Assembly: GCA_030141605.1 (NCBI GenBank)
Contig: JAQGDQ010000078.1
Coordinates: forward strand, 124,001 to 188,000
From: Tubiluchus corallicola
Lineage: Eukaryota; Priapulida; Priapulimorpha; Priapulimorphida; Tubiluchidae
Length of the DNA: 64,000 bases
Direction of reading: 5' to 3'
How positions within the stretch are numbered: position 1 is the stretch's first letter; every line of letters starts with the position of its first letter. The notes beneath the pieces were generated by a model that saw only the letters and a list, made by a program, of their open reading frames with translations, searched no databases and was not told the DNA's origin. Both the position numbers and the translations under genes were made by a program. This document shows, piece by piece, positions 1 through 12,020 of this stretch.

Positions 1-240
1 GCTAGTTGACAATAGGGACAATATACTGCAGTGCCTACACATTCATACCTATTCTATCAACATAGATTACCTACAGCCAATTGGTTTGCTGCCAGTAAAT
101 TAACATATTTAATGTTCAATACCGGATTAAAGTAAAGGTTTAAGACAAAGACAATGGAACTGATGTTCTATTAGAACTTAAAACTGGGTTGTCAGATTTA
201 AGCCATTTAATGTTTGCTTGATTTTTAAGAAATAATCGTT

Positions 241-317
241 AGATGATGATGATTATGGTGAAGACGATGACGACGACGACGACGATGATGATGATGATGG
301 TGATGATGATGATGATG
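241..317. repeat. Imperfect (GAT/GAC)n trinucleotide repeat
   Basis: An impure run of gat and gac triplets on the plus strand. The rest of 1-585 shows no coding signal or other structure that I can support. Confidence 0.9.
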
Positions 318-585
318 CCAAAATGTTAGTCGTTATTAGAAGCAGAATGACCAGTAAGATTTTTATAGGAGAATTTTCACATAATAATTTCTCTCCCACT
401 TAAGGCACAGATATCAGGTTAAGGTGCAGGCGGAATTGGGTTAACTACGTCTTATTAGATAACAGGAGAAAAAGTCTGCTAGAGGGCATGTATCAAGCTC
501 AAAATGCCTTGATAAAAATGATATAATGCATGCAAATGAATAACGTTACGGCAATAAACCTTGTTTCCGGTGAATAACACCTTAG

Positions 586-1640
586 ATGATGTTGTACCAC
601 GTTGACCAATATATTCTGAGACTTCTATATAATTCGTTAGTTTTCCCTTATTTACAATATTCCATCTTAACATGGGGTACGGCTTTTGCATCAATTCAAA
701 AATTAATACAGACGCAACAAAACAAAATAGTAAAATTAATAACTTTTGCTCGCAACTATGATCATGCTACACCATCGTTCGTAAAATTACAAATTTTAAA
801 AGTAAGAGATATTTACAATATTGAGTTGTTCAAATTTATGTATAAATTCAGTGCTGGTTTATTACCCGTACTTTTTAGTGAATATTTCACTAATGTTTCT
901 GATATACATTCCTACTCCACAAGAGCTGCTTCTAATGAACAGTATTTTGTAGAGAGATTTTTTACCGGACATGGTTTCAATAGCTTAAAATCACGAGGAG
1001 TTAAATTATGGAACTCGTTGCCAAAAGATACCTTTGAAGGTAGCTTATTTTCTGCTTCCAAAAAATACATAAAATTCTTACTAAATGAATATACCTGTAA
1101 TACATAACTTGTAAGATTAATAAGCAAGCTAGCAAGTTTTTTTTCTTCTCATTTCCTAAGTAATTGTTGCTCTTTCTTATACTTACTTTTTCTCTTAAAT
1201 TTTCTATATTACACTTTTTTTGATACTTATTTTATCTCTCCATACTCTCAGTTTTTTAACTTTACTCACTAACCTTGGTCAAATTCCCCTGTCAATAAGG
1301 CCCCTATTTGAAAATATATATAATAATCATAATTACTGATTAATTGTATTGTTTTGTTTAGATTTAGGTATCATCTAACTTTATTATTTTTTGTTTTCAC
1401 TTATACTGTTTTCATTTATACTGTTTTTTATTATTATTTTTTCTTATTTGTTTTTGTTATCCGCAGCCTCACCATTTATTTTTAATATACTAATTTAATT
1501 ATAAGACAGGGCAGGAGACTAGATGACCCTATGGTCCTTCCCTGCCCTGCTCCACGACTATAATTAAGTAATATTTAAAAAACTTGTCATGTCAAACAAA
1601 TTGGAGAAAATAAATGTTCTATGTCTATGTCTATGTAGCG
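586..1640 (+). mobile_element. LINE (non-LTR retrotransposon) 3' fragment
   Basis: An open frame at 586-1107 (173 residues) has the look of the region C-terminal to the reverse-transcriptase core in Jockey/CR1-type LINEs: LYNSLVFPYLQYSILTWG near the start and SRGVKLWNSLP near the end. The catalytic RT motifs are upstream and absent, so the copy is 5'-truncated. The frame stops at 1107 and is followed by an AT-rich 3' UTR. A GGGCAGG/CCTGCCC hairpin lies near 1507-1546, and the element ends near 1640 in a short repeated tgtctatgtctatg tail, as expected for target-primed LINEs. The clade assignment is from memory of the family, not from a search. Confidence 0.7.
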
Positions 1641-1784
1641 AAAAGTTGTTTTGATTTCGTTCTTATTATAAAAGAAATCTAGCTGTACATGAAAAGAACA
1701 GATAGTAACAAACAGCAATTAGTTATAATTAAATGATTATAATTGCCAGCCAATCAGCTAATAGCATATTTTTTTCTTCAAGGT

Positions 1785-2140
1785 CTCATTCCGTCTGTTG
1801 TAGACATTGAGGCATTACAATTTATTAGAGCGTTCCACATACTCCTATCTGCAGCTAGCAACATAAGTTCTTCTACTCCTAAAACTAGATTTGGTTGAAG
1901 TTGTTAAACAGCTTTATTTATGTTAGCTATCCAAATTGTTTTTGGTTTGACAGGTTTTTGCAAGGTTTTAAGGCTTCTTTTACGGAGATTCTTACTGGTG
2001 TTTCATTTGGTAATCTGAGAGTGTCCTAGCCATTTTAATCTTCGGAACTTGACTTTTCCACTCCAAGGAATTTCTTTCGTTCTAGTTAAAAAATCTTCAA
2101 TTTTTTGATTATATACGGTTATCTTATCTTTTAAGCTTTC
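1785..2140 (-). pseudogene. Decayed LINE C-terminal fragment (RTE-like)
   Basis: Read on the minus strand with frame breaks, this stretch gives pieces such as KIKMARTLSDYQMKHQ, KPVKPKTIWIANINK and LAADRSMWNAL. These follow the pattern of the extreme C-terminus of RTE-like reverse transcriptases (a GRP-x-x-x-W stretch, then a LA-x-DR-x-x-W motif). Several stops interrupt it. It is an old, non-functional relic on the strand opposite to the LINE just upstream. Confidence 0.4.
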
Positions 2141-3358
2141 CTTTAAAATATTGTATGAAACGTGTCAATTTGATTTTCTTGAGTAATCGTTAAAGCCAAC
2201 GTTTCATTGTTGTGCACACATATAAAATTATGTTAGTAACATGCATTAAATAATCGAAGTCTTATGTTAAAACTTAACTTCTTAACAGCGTGCACAATGT
2301 TAATAACATTTTGAAACCAAACCCCAAAGCCGAATGTTGAAACCGAGTTTTTTAATTTTCTTTTTCGGGCCAGGTGTCATTTTAAAGACTTAAATTGCTG
2401 GACTATCATTATTGCGTCATTAACTGCTATTTGAAATACACTGGCTTCTTATCACGTCTTCAAAGAGTCAATGATTTTCGCGCATGCGTAATTTGAATGT
2501 GTGCTTACACGGCTCTACTGTATATACCGAATCGCAGATAAGGTTAGCTTTACTAAGGAATCTTTAGTATAAGTCGTTTTTGCGCGATGGTAGGTAATGT
2601 TGAATCGCTTGACAAAATTTTGTAATCGTTAACAAGTGAGTATATAAAACTTCATCTAATTGGTAAGTTTCGCTTATAAATTTATTAAAAAAATTTTGAT
2701 GCATTTAAGCAAGGTTGAACTATAAGGAAAACTTGTAAACTACAAATCAAATCATTTCATAAATTAAGTTGCTGTTAAAAATTCTAACGTGTGATTTTTT
2801 CATACATTTCTAGAATGCCACACTTTTCAAAAACGCAAAGTTTAATTAAAACAAATTTAAACGATCGCATTGACTAATATCCACTAGCGTCTTCCACTGA
2901 GTTAATGGACAGTCGTTCTGCATTAGCTTGACATTTTTGTATATTTTTATACAATGCTTAGGAATGTTAATAGATTTCAGAAAAGCAAGTTGCAAGTATA
3001 TAATATCTTCCATCGGTTTTGTTATTTACATGACGTTTCAGTCTGAATTTCAATATAATTTGGAGTGGATGTACTATCAATTTAGCGGAAATATGCTAGC
3101 GGGTACTAGCATAGTTTAAAAGTCTCCTGTTTAAATCTGTTTTAATGACTATTGTATTACTAAAAATACAATAGTTTATTCCAGTAAACTTTAATGATTC
3201 GTAAGCAGAAACGAAATTGTTATATCTTAAGCAAACGCGCTGTGTTGAATTATCGTGTGCATTTATATATGGCATGCTGAGACATAAAAACAGGACTTTA
3301 TTGTGATCCATTGTTAACAGCAGGATACTTTGTGCCGACACCTTGTGAGTTAAGTAAC
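2141..3358. other. Upstream region of the receptor gene
   Basis: This stretch lies between the LINE relics and the first coding exon of the receptor gene and should contain its 5' UTR and promoter. A TATA-like tatataaaac occurs at 2641, about 700 bases before the start codon. I see no way to fix a transcription start, and no coding exon is supported. Confidence 0.3.
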
Positions 3359-3473
3359 ATGCAAATTTGGACAAACGTTCTCAACACAGCTGTGACATCA
3401 AGAAACCTTCTGCTGTTGCTGGCGGTATTGATACTTACTGTAATAAGAAACTCTCACTGCTTTTATCAAGAAG
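3359..3473 (+). CDS. RXFP1-like: RXFP-like exon 1: start codon and signal peptide
   Basis: The ATG at 3359 opens 38 codons with a hydrophobic core ([13 protein letters not shown]) ending near NSHCF, a typical secretory signal. The donor gaag|gtaggt leaves one nucleotide, which matches the phase needed by the LDLa exon and forms Gly39. It lies 6.9 kb from exon 2 and is too short for an ORF search alone. The call rests on signal-peptide character, donor and phase. Confidence 0.75.
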
Positions 3474-6400
3474 GTAGGTTGACTCAGTAATATGCTTTGA
3501 AATTCAGGTTTAAAGATTTAAAAACTTCAGTGGTAGATGACGAGAAACAACAGTTCGATATTTTTATGCGTCGTCATGTTGGGCGCGAAAGTAAAACGAT
3601 GAAACTGTTGAACCATTCAAAATTATGAAAAAATAAAGTTTAGAAATGTTACTTGCTTTATTCAGTTGTAATAACAGTAAATTAATTGCTGTTCTTTCAA
3701 ACTTTTTGTTCAATATTAAAAATGTTACCATTCTCATTACCTAAAATTCAAGATATAGTTTTGCTATATAAAAGAGTGATACAAGACTTCATTGCACAAT
3801 TTTTCTAAACGGCCCCTATCCTTAAGCCATTTTTGATAGTTAATTGTTATTGATTCGGTTAAATGTGCCTGGGTTGGGAATAATTGTATTTCAAGCGCGC
3901 CACAGGTTAAAATGTGCTACCCTCTGTCTGTTGTATTTCGTGTGTTTTTCAAGGTACATAAATTGGGGAGACAAGCTGTTCGTACATTAATTTTAATTTA
4001 ATTTTGTAAACAGTAGGATGTAGCTTGTACTTTTTGTTTTGTATAATTGTATTTTATGCTGTATGGACGAAAATCTGAAATAAAGGTATCTATCTCTCTA
4101 TTTATCGAAGTAGCTTAGCTGCTGTACAAGAGAATCATGTCTTTTTACTACAGTTAAAATATAGGTTGAAACATTTTTTACTCTGTGTGTACGCAGCGTA
4201 CAATTAAATTGTGAATCTAATATTGGACAAAAATCTCATTGGCAGCCCCTTTGTGGTAGGCCTAGGGGTACACGGAACACCAACGATTTAAAACCTATAT
4301 ACCACGAAGAGAAAGCGTATAGGTGACTTCTTAAGATCATTTGTAATCTGTAGAAGCAGTTATGCTTAGCATTAGGCCTGATTTTAATAAATTTAAAAAA
4401 GAAACTGTTTATAGAGAGTACGTCTTAATACAATTTTATGTAAAACCTATAAATAAACTTATAACGCTTATAAAATTTTAGAAATTATTTTTTTAGAAAT
4501 GATGACAATTTTAATGTAGAAAATTGGTACTTACTGTAACATATATATGTGTAATATAATGTAAATTTCATATAATTCGCCTGTTGAGAAAGACTAGAGT
4601 CGAAATGTTCTACTGATTGTATTAAAAATATTGAAACATGAACAAACGCTGATTTTGCAAAGCAAATTTCATTATTGTAAAAAAATCTGCCCAATCAGTC
4701 CTATGACCAAAGATGTGCGGTACGTACCTGCTGGCAGCAGAAAGCGAGTGGGTACAGCAACTTCGCGTTTAGACTCTAAACAACAAGAAATTTGAATCAA
4801 CTGCTTGACTTGTAAATGGGCACAGTGAAATCGAGTGTCAGCATGTTAATTTTTTTCGTCCTACTTCTTTTACAAATTCTTTTACAAAACTTCAAAGAGT
4901 TATTGGAAAACGTTTTAACATCAATTTTAATACATTTTACAATAAATTCTACTTATTTGATTAGATTATAAAATTAACGATTGTGGACTGGGACGGATTA
5001 TCTTATAAGCCAGTATTGACTGCAGCCTAGAGCCCCTTAATCTTGGACCTCTTAAGTTTTAGTAACATTGGTGGGAAAATCTGTTTTTCACTACGGTTGT
5101 GTTGAAATATGTGGTATTTGGTTTGCAATAAATAGTAAAGTAGTGCCACTTCTTAAAGAATATTTCACTGACAAACAAAACACAGCCATTTTAGTTTATT
5201 AAAAAAACTTGCAATAAGTTTACTTCAAGCCATGTTAATGTCGCTAAAATATATCTTGAGTAAAAATATTCAAGACGGGTGCGGGCGTGTTAGAACGTGG
5301 CTGTGAGTGGGGTCCCCCATAATTTCATTAGCCTAGGCTTACAATCCGGCCTTGCTTGTAGGAGTTTATTCTTAGCAAAAATTTTATATTGACGCCATTC
5401 ATATTATCCTCACTAGTCCATCTCACGGTGGATTGAAAGCTGTAATTTTATCAGCTTGTAAATTCTTGAACAGCTTAATCGGGTTTTATGATATTTACTT
5501 GTAACGCCTTTATAGTGAAGCCTTTAATTTACGGCTGTACCTGTAATACGTCGAGCCGCCTATTCTCGGCTGCATTGTAACAGTAGTCGTTGAAAGGTAA
5601 ATAATTATAAGGCTTGGATGTGACATAAACAGATGATGATATTAGCGATTGTACGTAAATCCTTGTGACAGTGGCATCACAAGGCGTAGTAGCAAGCCTG
5701 AAAATCATGCACATTGTACTTAGATGGCGGACAATAGTTTTTCAGCGGATTTCGACGGAGCATTAAGCATTAGACATATTGCTGTCACATCTACATGGTT
5801 TTGTAAGGCGTAGTGCAATCCAAGTATGCAAAAATCACACGAACTTCATAAGCTGGTGTTATCGTGATTGCGCCGTGCATAAACTCGTTTAATTACTCTG
5901 ATATGGCATCGTTTGTTGTCTGTTTTTGTTTATTTATTTATTTATTGCCTTGGGAAACAGGGCATTTATGACAGCATGTGCTCACTTTAAGCTCTTGCAG
6001 TTTTTTGCACACATCGTCAATTAATGCCTGAAAGTCACATTTTTGCAAACGTGCGTGAAGCTCCATAAAATCTGTCGTGATATTTAATGCTGCTAAAGTT
6101 TTGCTTTTCGAGTTCTAAAGAAAAGAAACCACTTCATAGACACGTAATCTTTAGCGCTACTAATACAAAGTGTATGAAACACCATTAAGGAATATAATTG
6201 TTTAAAATTATTAATTTTTACAATGTTCTAGGACAATAAGTTGCGTGAAGGGCAAGTGCCGTGCTGCTGTCTAGCTCATTGTAACGTAATTATGTTAATT
6301 CATGGTATTAATGACGTGTGAATTGATGTAATTAGTTCAGTTATCACAAGTAATTGTATTTAAACGTTTATTGCCTATCATTGTATCAATACGCTTGTTT

Positions 6401-9400
6401 TAATTCAAGGAAAGGACAAGTCACTTAGCATCTTGGTGGGTTTATTTTACTGTCATCACTTAAACTTAGAAAATATAAGAAAGAAAATTGCACAAAAACT
6501 GCCTGTAAAGCATAAAGTTAATTTGTACTACCGCCGTATAGAAATTTTCAGGCTTAGTGGTAGCCGCCATTCACTTGAAAAATATGACGTAACTGCTAAA
6601 CGTCTTGACTTTTCATAAGCGTGCGTTGCTTAAAAGAATTCAAATTTCTGCAGCTTATTAATATTCATGCAAAAATATTATAAAATTAGCTATCTGATTT
6701 TTTTATAAAAACTTATCATACTTTTAACGGAAATTGATGGGTGCTGGTTTTCTTTAGTCGGTGTCATTGGTGGAAGAATGATCGTTTAAAATGGGAGCGC
6801 CCAAGTGTGAAATGATGGCAACTTTAAAGTGTTTTTATAAATTTTACTAAGTACATGAGACGCTTATCACACTTTTGTTTCTAAATCCTAACGTTTTTCG
6901 CGAACATTGAAATAAGCCTAACTTCTCAGAAGGCTCGGCCTGTCCTTTAAGCATACAGTTAGTTTATGCATCATACAGAATACAGATACATTATGGATTG
7001 CTTCACTAATGTCATTGTTATTTTCAATGTTAAGTTTAATGTCAACATCTGATTCACAGAAAGAAAGATAATGGCAGTGGCTTTGCCCAGAATGATAGCT
7101 GATCACCTCCGTTTTATAGCGGCAGATGACTTTGCCTCTTCCTTTCCACCTCTACCCATCATGTATTGAAAAAATGACAAATATCAGCTCGCATCTTTTC
7201 ATGGCTTAAGTCTTTACCTGTACAGCAATAGATTATCTTTAAGGAGTAAAATAATTTCAGATTAACAGCTTGTAACTAATGTCAGAAACATTTGCTGCAG
7301 TTTTGTCACGAGAAAGTAACCCCCCCCCGCCATTTACTTACATGTATTTGTCTATTGACCATACATTACATTACAAATAAATAAACAAGACAGATTTAAT
7401 CAACAGTGAAAGAGACGTTTACTAGAGACGAAATCCTCTTACATTGGAATATTGTGGTTCGAGCGTACAAAACGAATAGCAATAAATTCATACAAATATT
7501 AAAAGTAGTTAGTAACTTTTTACACAATTGTATCTACATTTTATTCACACAATACATAAGAAGCTTGTGGTTGCTTATCAGAATTGTCATAGTTTCTTAT
7601 ACAAATCCTTAAATCGATCTTGGCGCCATACAAGCTGGCACACACACTTGCTTCCTCAATTAGCCCAATGAGATCTATTTCTGTAAGAAGTCCTACGGGT
7701 TCATAAGCTTGTATACAATAAGTAATCGCAGCAGCTATTGAAATAGGCTGAATGATGATTTAGCGTTATTCGGTATAATTTCATTACATTCATTCTCTTG
7801 TATCCGGCCTGCCGTCGTTAATTACCTATGCAGTCTTTATGAGATTCCGATTTCAGACATCCTAGATACAGATGTGGCCACGAAGGGCGCTAATGTTATG
7901 GAAGCTAAGAAGCCAGTTCACAAGTAATTTTCAGCAAAAAATCGCGCATTTTAGGACAGGTATACAGGAAAAAATATATTGGTCATACAATATGTACTAA
8001 TCTAAGCTGTGACGTTCAAAACCAGATTGGTCTTTTTTATAGGATTAAAACGGATTAACTCTTTAATAAGAAAATTTTCTATGTGCTCAGACGTGTTAAA
8101 ATCATGATATTTAAGAGTTACTGCTGCAACGTTTGCTGATGATATATATATCATATAGCATGATATATACATATACATACATACATACATACATACATAT
8201 AAGGGCTAAAACCAACACTGCTTAATGGCAACAAATACGGCTGGTGCAAAAAAAATGCAAATTATGGTGTGAAAATTTAACTGCGTATTGCGTACAATAA
8301 TAGTATCAGAAAATTAGAAATACGACTGTAGTGCTTCTGGCACGTGTGTAATATACCTGTACCCACATTCCCAGAAGATCGTGATAGTATTATAGTATTC
8401 GCAACAGGTTATTACTGCACACTGGCAATAGTATTATACCTGCTATTGTTAACTACATAGACTCGCCAGCTCTTGTTTTTTTATGAAATGGAATGAAATA
8501 TTAGATACCTGTAATTAGTTTCTAAAATTTATTTGGCTCTTAATTTACTACTCATGAATTTATATTTAATCTTGTATTTTTTATTTTATTGTATTTATTT
8601 TATTTTAGTACTGTATTTGTATTTTATACAGTCTTAGCTTTTATAGCGAGCATTTATATGCAGCTGTTAGTTGTAACAGCGATTGCGTGCGGCATAAATC
8701 AACAAAAATACGTTGCCATTGAATTTTCGTCTGGCAAAGTTAGAACGGATAGACAGCCCAAATTTATAGCAAGACTTCCGCCAGTCTCACCTAACTTGCT
8801 GCATTGTGTAATTCCATGAGCAGAATTAATCAAATAAAGGTTGTCATTGATTTTTTAAACCTTCTAATTTGAATATCTGCTAAATTGAAACTTCTTGCTT
8901 TTATTTGTCGCGAGTTGATTGACTAGAGTTCAACATGTGTCGGCGCTTTGTCACTCGTGATATTTTATTTAACTGTACATTAGTAACAACTAATATGCAA
9001 TTCTTGTAAATGCGAATTTCATTTTTTTCTGATGCTTCGTATTCTTAAAATCTGAATATTACAAGAAAGAAATGCTTCGCCACCTCTGTGTTCTCACAGA
9101 CAACTTGTTAGCAGAATAATGAAATCGATGCTGGCAACAGGACACCGAGTTCAAGGCGATAATTGACTTTATCTTGAACTTCTTGAACGTGTAACCATGC
9201 TTCCAGCTTCCGAGAGTCTTTCATTAAGACCATTGGCGGATGCGACAGTTCTTGATTTGTGTTAACGACTAATCCGACATAGACATACACTGCTTTTGTA
9301 TGTTGCACACAAAGTCTATGTTGATCCGAAAAAGAATTAACTTGTTACCGTCTTCGTCAATCGTTGTCGCCATCGTCGTCATCATCGTCATTTTCACAGT

Positions 9401-11989
9401 AATTCCCATTGTAATCATGATTTTCTTGACTAGGTCTAGGAATATCAAGCGGTACTTTACCTGGCTAGTAAGTGTATGGATGACCGCCGGAAAACAGCTT
9501 CTACGTACTACCATTGGTAATTTCTCTTTTTGGAGGGAGGATGTGTATGAATCTAGCCGTATTTAACATGTTTCCAACCAATACCGCCATTACTATCACA
9601 TACGAAGGGTTATTATGCATTTGAATTGTATTAGCTATAACAAAGACAAAGAGCTTTCTTGTGTCAGCGTGCGTCATTAGTAAATGAAGTGCCTAATGGC
9701 TGCTATAATGAATTTATGCAAGTCTAAGTACGCAGCAAATTTCCGCAAAACTAAATAAAAATAATTGAATAAAAGTGTTATTTGGTGTAGGAATGCCAGC
9801 TATATGGTAATTTGTGTACCTGTTAAAATGCTGACGTGAATCATTTGACCACACATCTGTATAATAGTCGTTGCACTATACGTCTATATACATTTGACAC
9901 TGCTGTTAATGCTAGCAAAACAGACATGAGTGAAACTGCAATAGCAGTACCTTTGCAAAGTTGATCATTGTTCTTGCTAAATGTAGAATTGTGATCTACA
10001 AATCAATCAGCCAATCAAAAGAACTTATTTAAATTATTAAATCAATAAATACGTAGGCAAAAATAAAGATTTACAGAAAAGCACACTTCAAATAATTAAC
10101 TTTAAAAATAATAAATTAACATTTTTGGGTGCAAGAAGCACATTTGGTTATTAAGGCCACTAGAAATGATCTATAATAATGAGTTAATAAAACGTATTAA
10201 CTATCCACATAGCTGGATGTGTCTCGGCAGTTTCATCTACTTATTTCATTGAAGGAGGACGAGAAGATATCTCCGATGAATCATTGTTTCACCTCACAAG
10301 AGAATTCTTATTTATTAGTTAGATTCTGGTCCCGCCACAAGCATTCAACATTTGTAACAGCCCATAGGTCAAACGCTGCATTTTAGTTTGTAAAATATCA
10401 AACTGTAAATTTCTAGGTTTACTGGGGATGACGGTGTGTGACGTCGGTTACTTTCCATGTGGTAACCTCACAGAATGTGTTGCCCAGAAGATGCAATGTG
10501 ATGGGACGTTGGACTGTTCCAATGGAGCTGACGAGTCGTATGAGCTCTGCCGTAAGTTCGTGTGTGTTACAACTTTTCTGTCCCTGAATTTATGTACAAC
10601 AAGTTCAACTCGAAATATGCATGGGCCGAGGGACTTAAAAAACTCAAGATGTCTGAGTTGATCAATTAATGCGAAATTTGTTCTAGCACATTCGTTCGCA
10701 GTTTCGTGGCGAGCTGTTTCCAAATGATTGCTCCTACGGTTTTCGAAAATGCCTTCGCCGCCATCTTAAATACAAGATTGGAAATCAAAAATCGATTCGA
10801 AATTCGTTCTAGTATATTCGTGTGAAGTTTTATATTGATCCATTGCATATTAACGAAACCTTAAGTTTTTTCAAAAAGATTAGCTGAGCAGTGATTTTGT
10901 GTCGAGTCCCTCGATCATAAAATACCAAAAATAATGAATCTGTATATTGGTCAACAGTACCTGGAATGGGTACACGGATAACCCTCCCTCATAAGATACA
11001 CGAATAACCCTCAATGTGTTTTTATTGTTCTATCATTTGGAAATCCTAGTTTCAACAGAAACAAAATGACCACAACGAGCCACTGATGGTGTCATAATTT
11101 TATCGAAGACTACAGTGCCAAAGTCTCTCGTTGTTAAAATTGAATTTGTTGAACTTGAAACTAGTTTCTTTCTGGTGTATTCTAAGCATAAAGTGTTAAT
11201 ATACAGACATTATAACTTTAATTGATTCAGAGTGAGATCACTTTAGTATACAGATAGTGTAACTTTAACTGATTCAGAGCGAGATCATTTTATCCTTTAA
11301 TTGCTGTCACCTCGTACACCTCGCCAAGACAAGACAGGATACGCTTGTCTTAATTAAAAAGAAACTTAAAATTTTGCATAGTGCAGGGATGCTGTAAAAC
11401 ACATTTCACAGTATTGATTTACCAATACTTCTGGTAATAGGAATAGTTCTTGTGACAGCTTCTTCAGTTGTAACAACTTTTACACAAACGCCACCTGTTA
11501 ATGAACACATCGAGTCATTTTAATTTTGTTAATTTTAAATAATTTTCCAAATTTTAATTCACTAAGTGAATTTTGTCTGCCTTGCTTTCCAGAAAACAAC
11601 GTGGGTTTTCATACAGAACTGACGAAGTCAAATTTCGTCGTGTGGCATCCTCCTGATCAAAGCAAATGTGGTAAGAAATTATCCTTAAATTATTTTTGCT
11701 TTTAGTGTACGTGACATCACCGGTCAACGTTTCAGTCGTACGGCAGTAGTTTTTTGTTAATCTATTTCTCCGATACCATCAGTCTGTCGGCTCTGCAATT
11801 TGCAGATTTTTCTTAGTTCATTGTTCAGCAGCAACAACAGTAAGAGTAGCAGTAGCTGCAGCAGTACCCACAAGAATAAACCAGAACAGTAACAACAACA
11901 ACAGCTGCAAAAGCAGGAACAGCAGCAACATTATCACCAATGGCTGTTAAATGACAGCAGCAGCAACAACAACAACAACAACTACAACA

Positions 11990-12020
<31 letters not shown>

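Larger units (their letters stand above)
3474..10416. other. Intron 1 of the receptor gene (6.9 kb)
   Basis: AT-rich with no supported exon. A LINE-like 3' end with aaataaaggtatctatctct lies near 4077-4100. Also present are a dispersed repeat copy (6414-6968), a C-run at 7320-7328 and an (ATAC)n microsatellite (8167-8199). Short open frames here have no recognisable domains. Confidence 0.6.
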
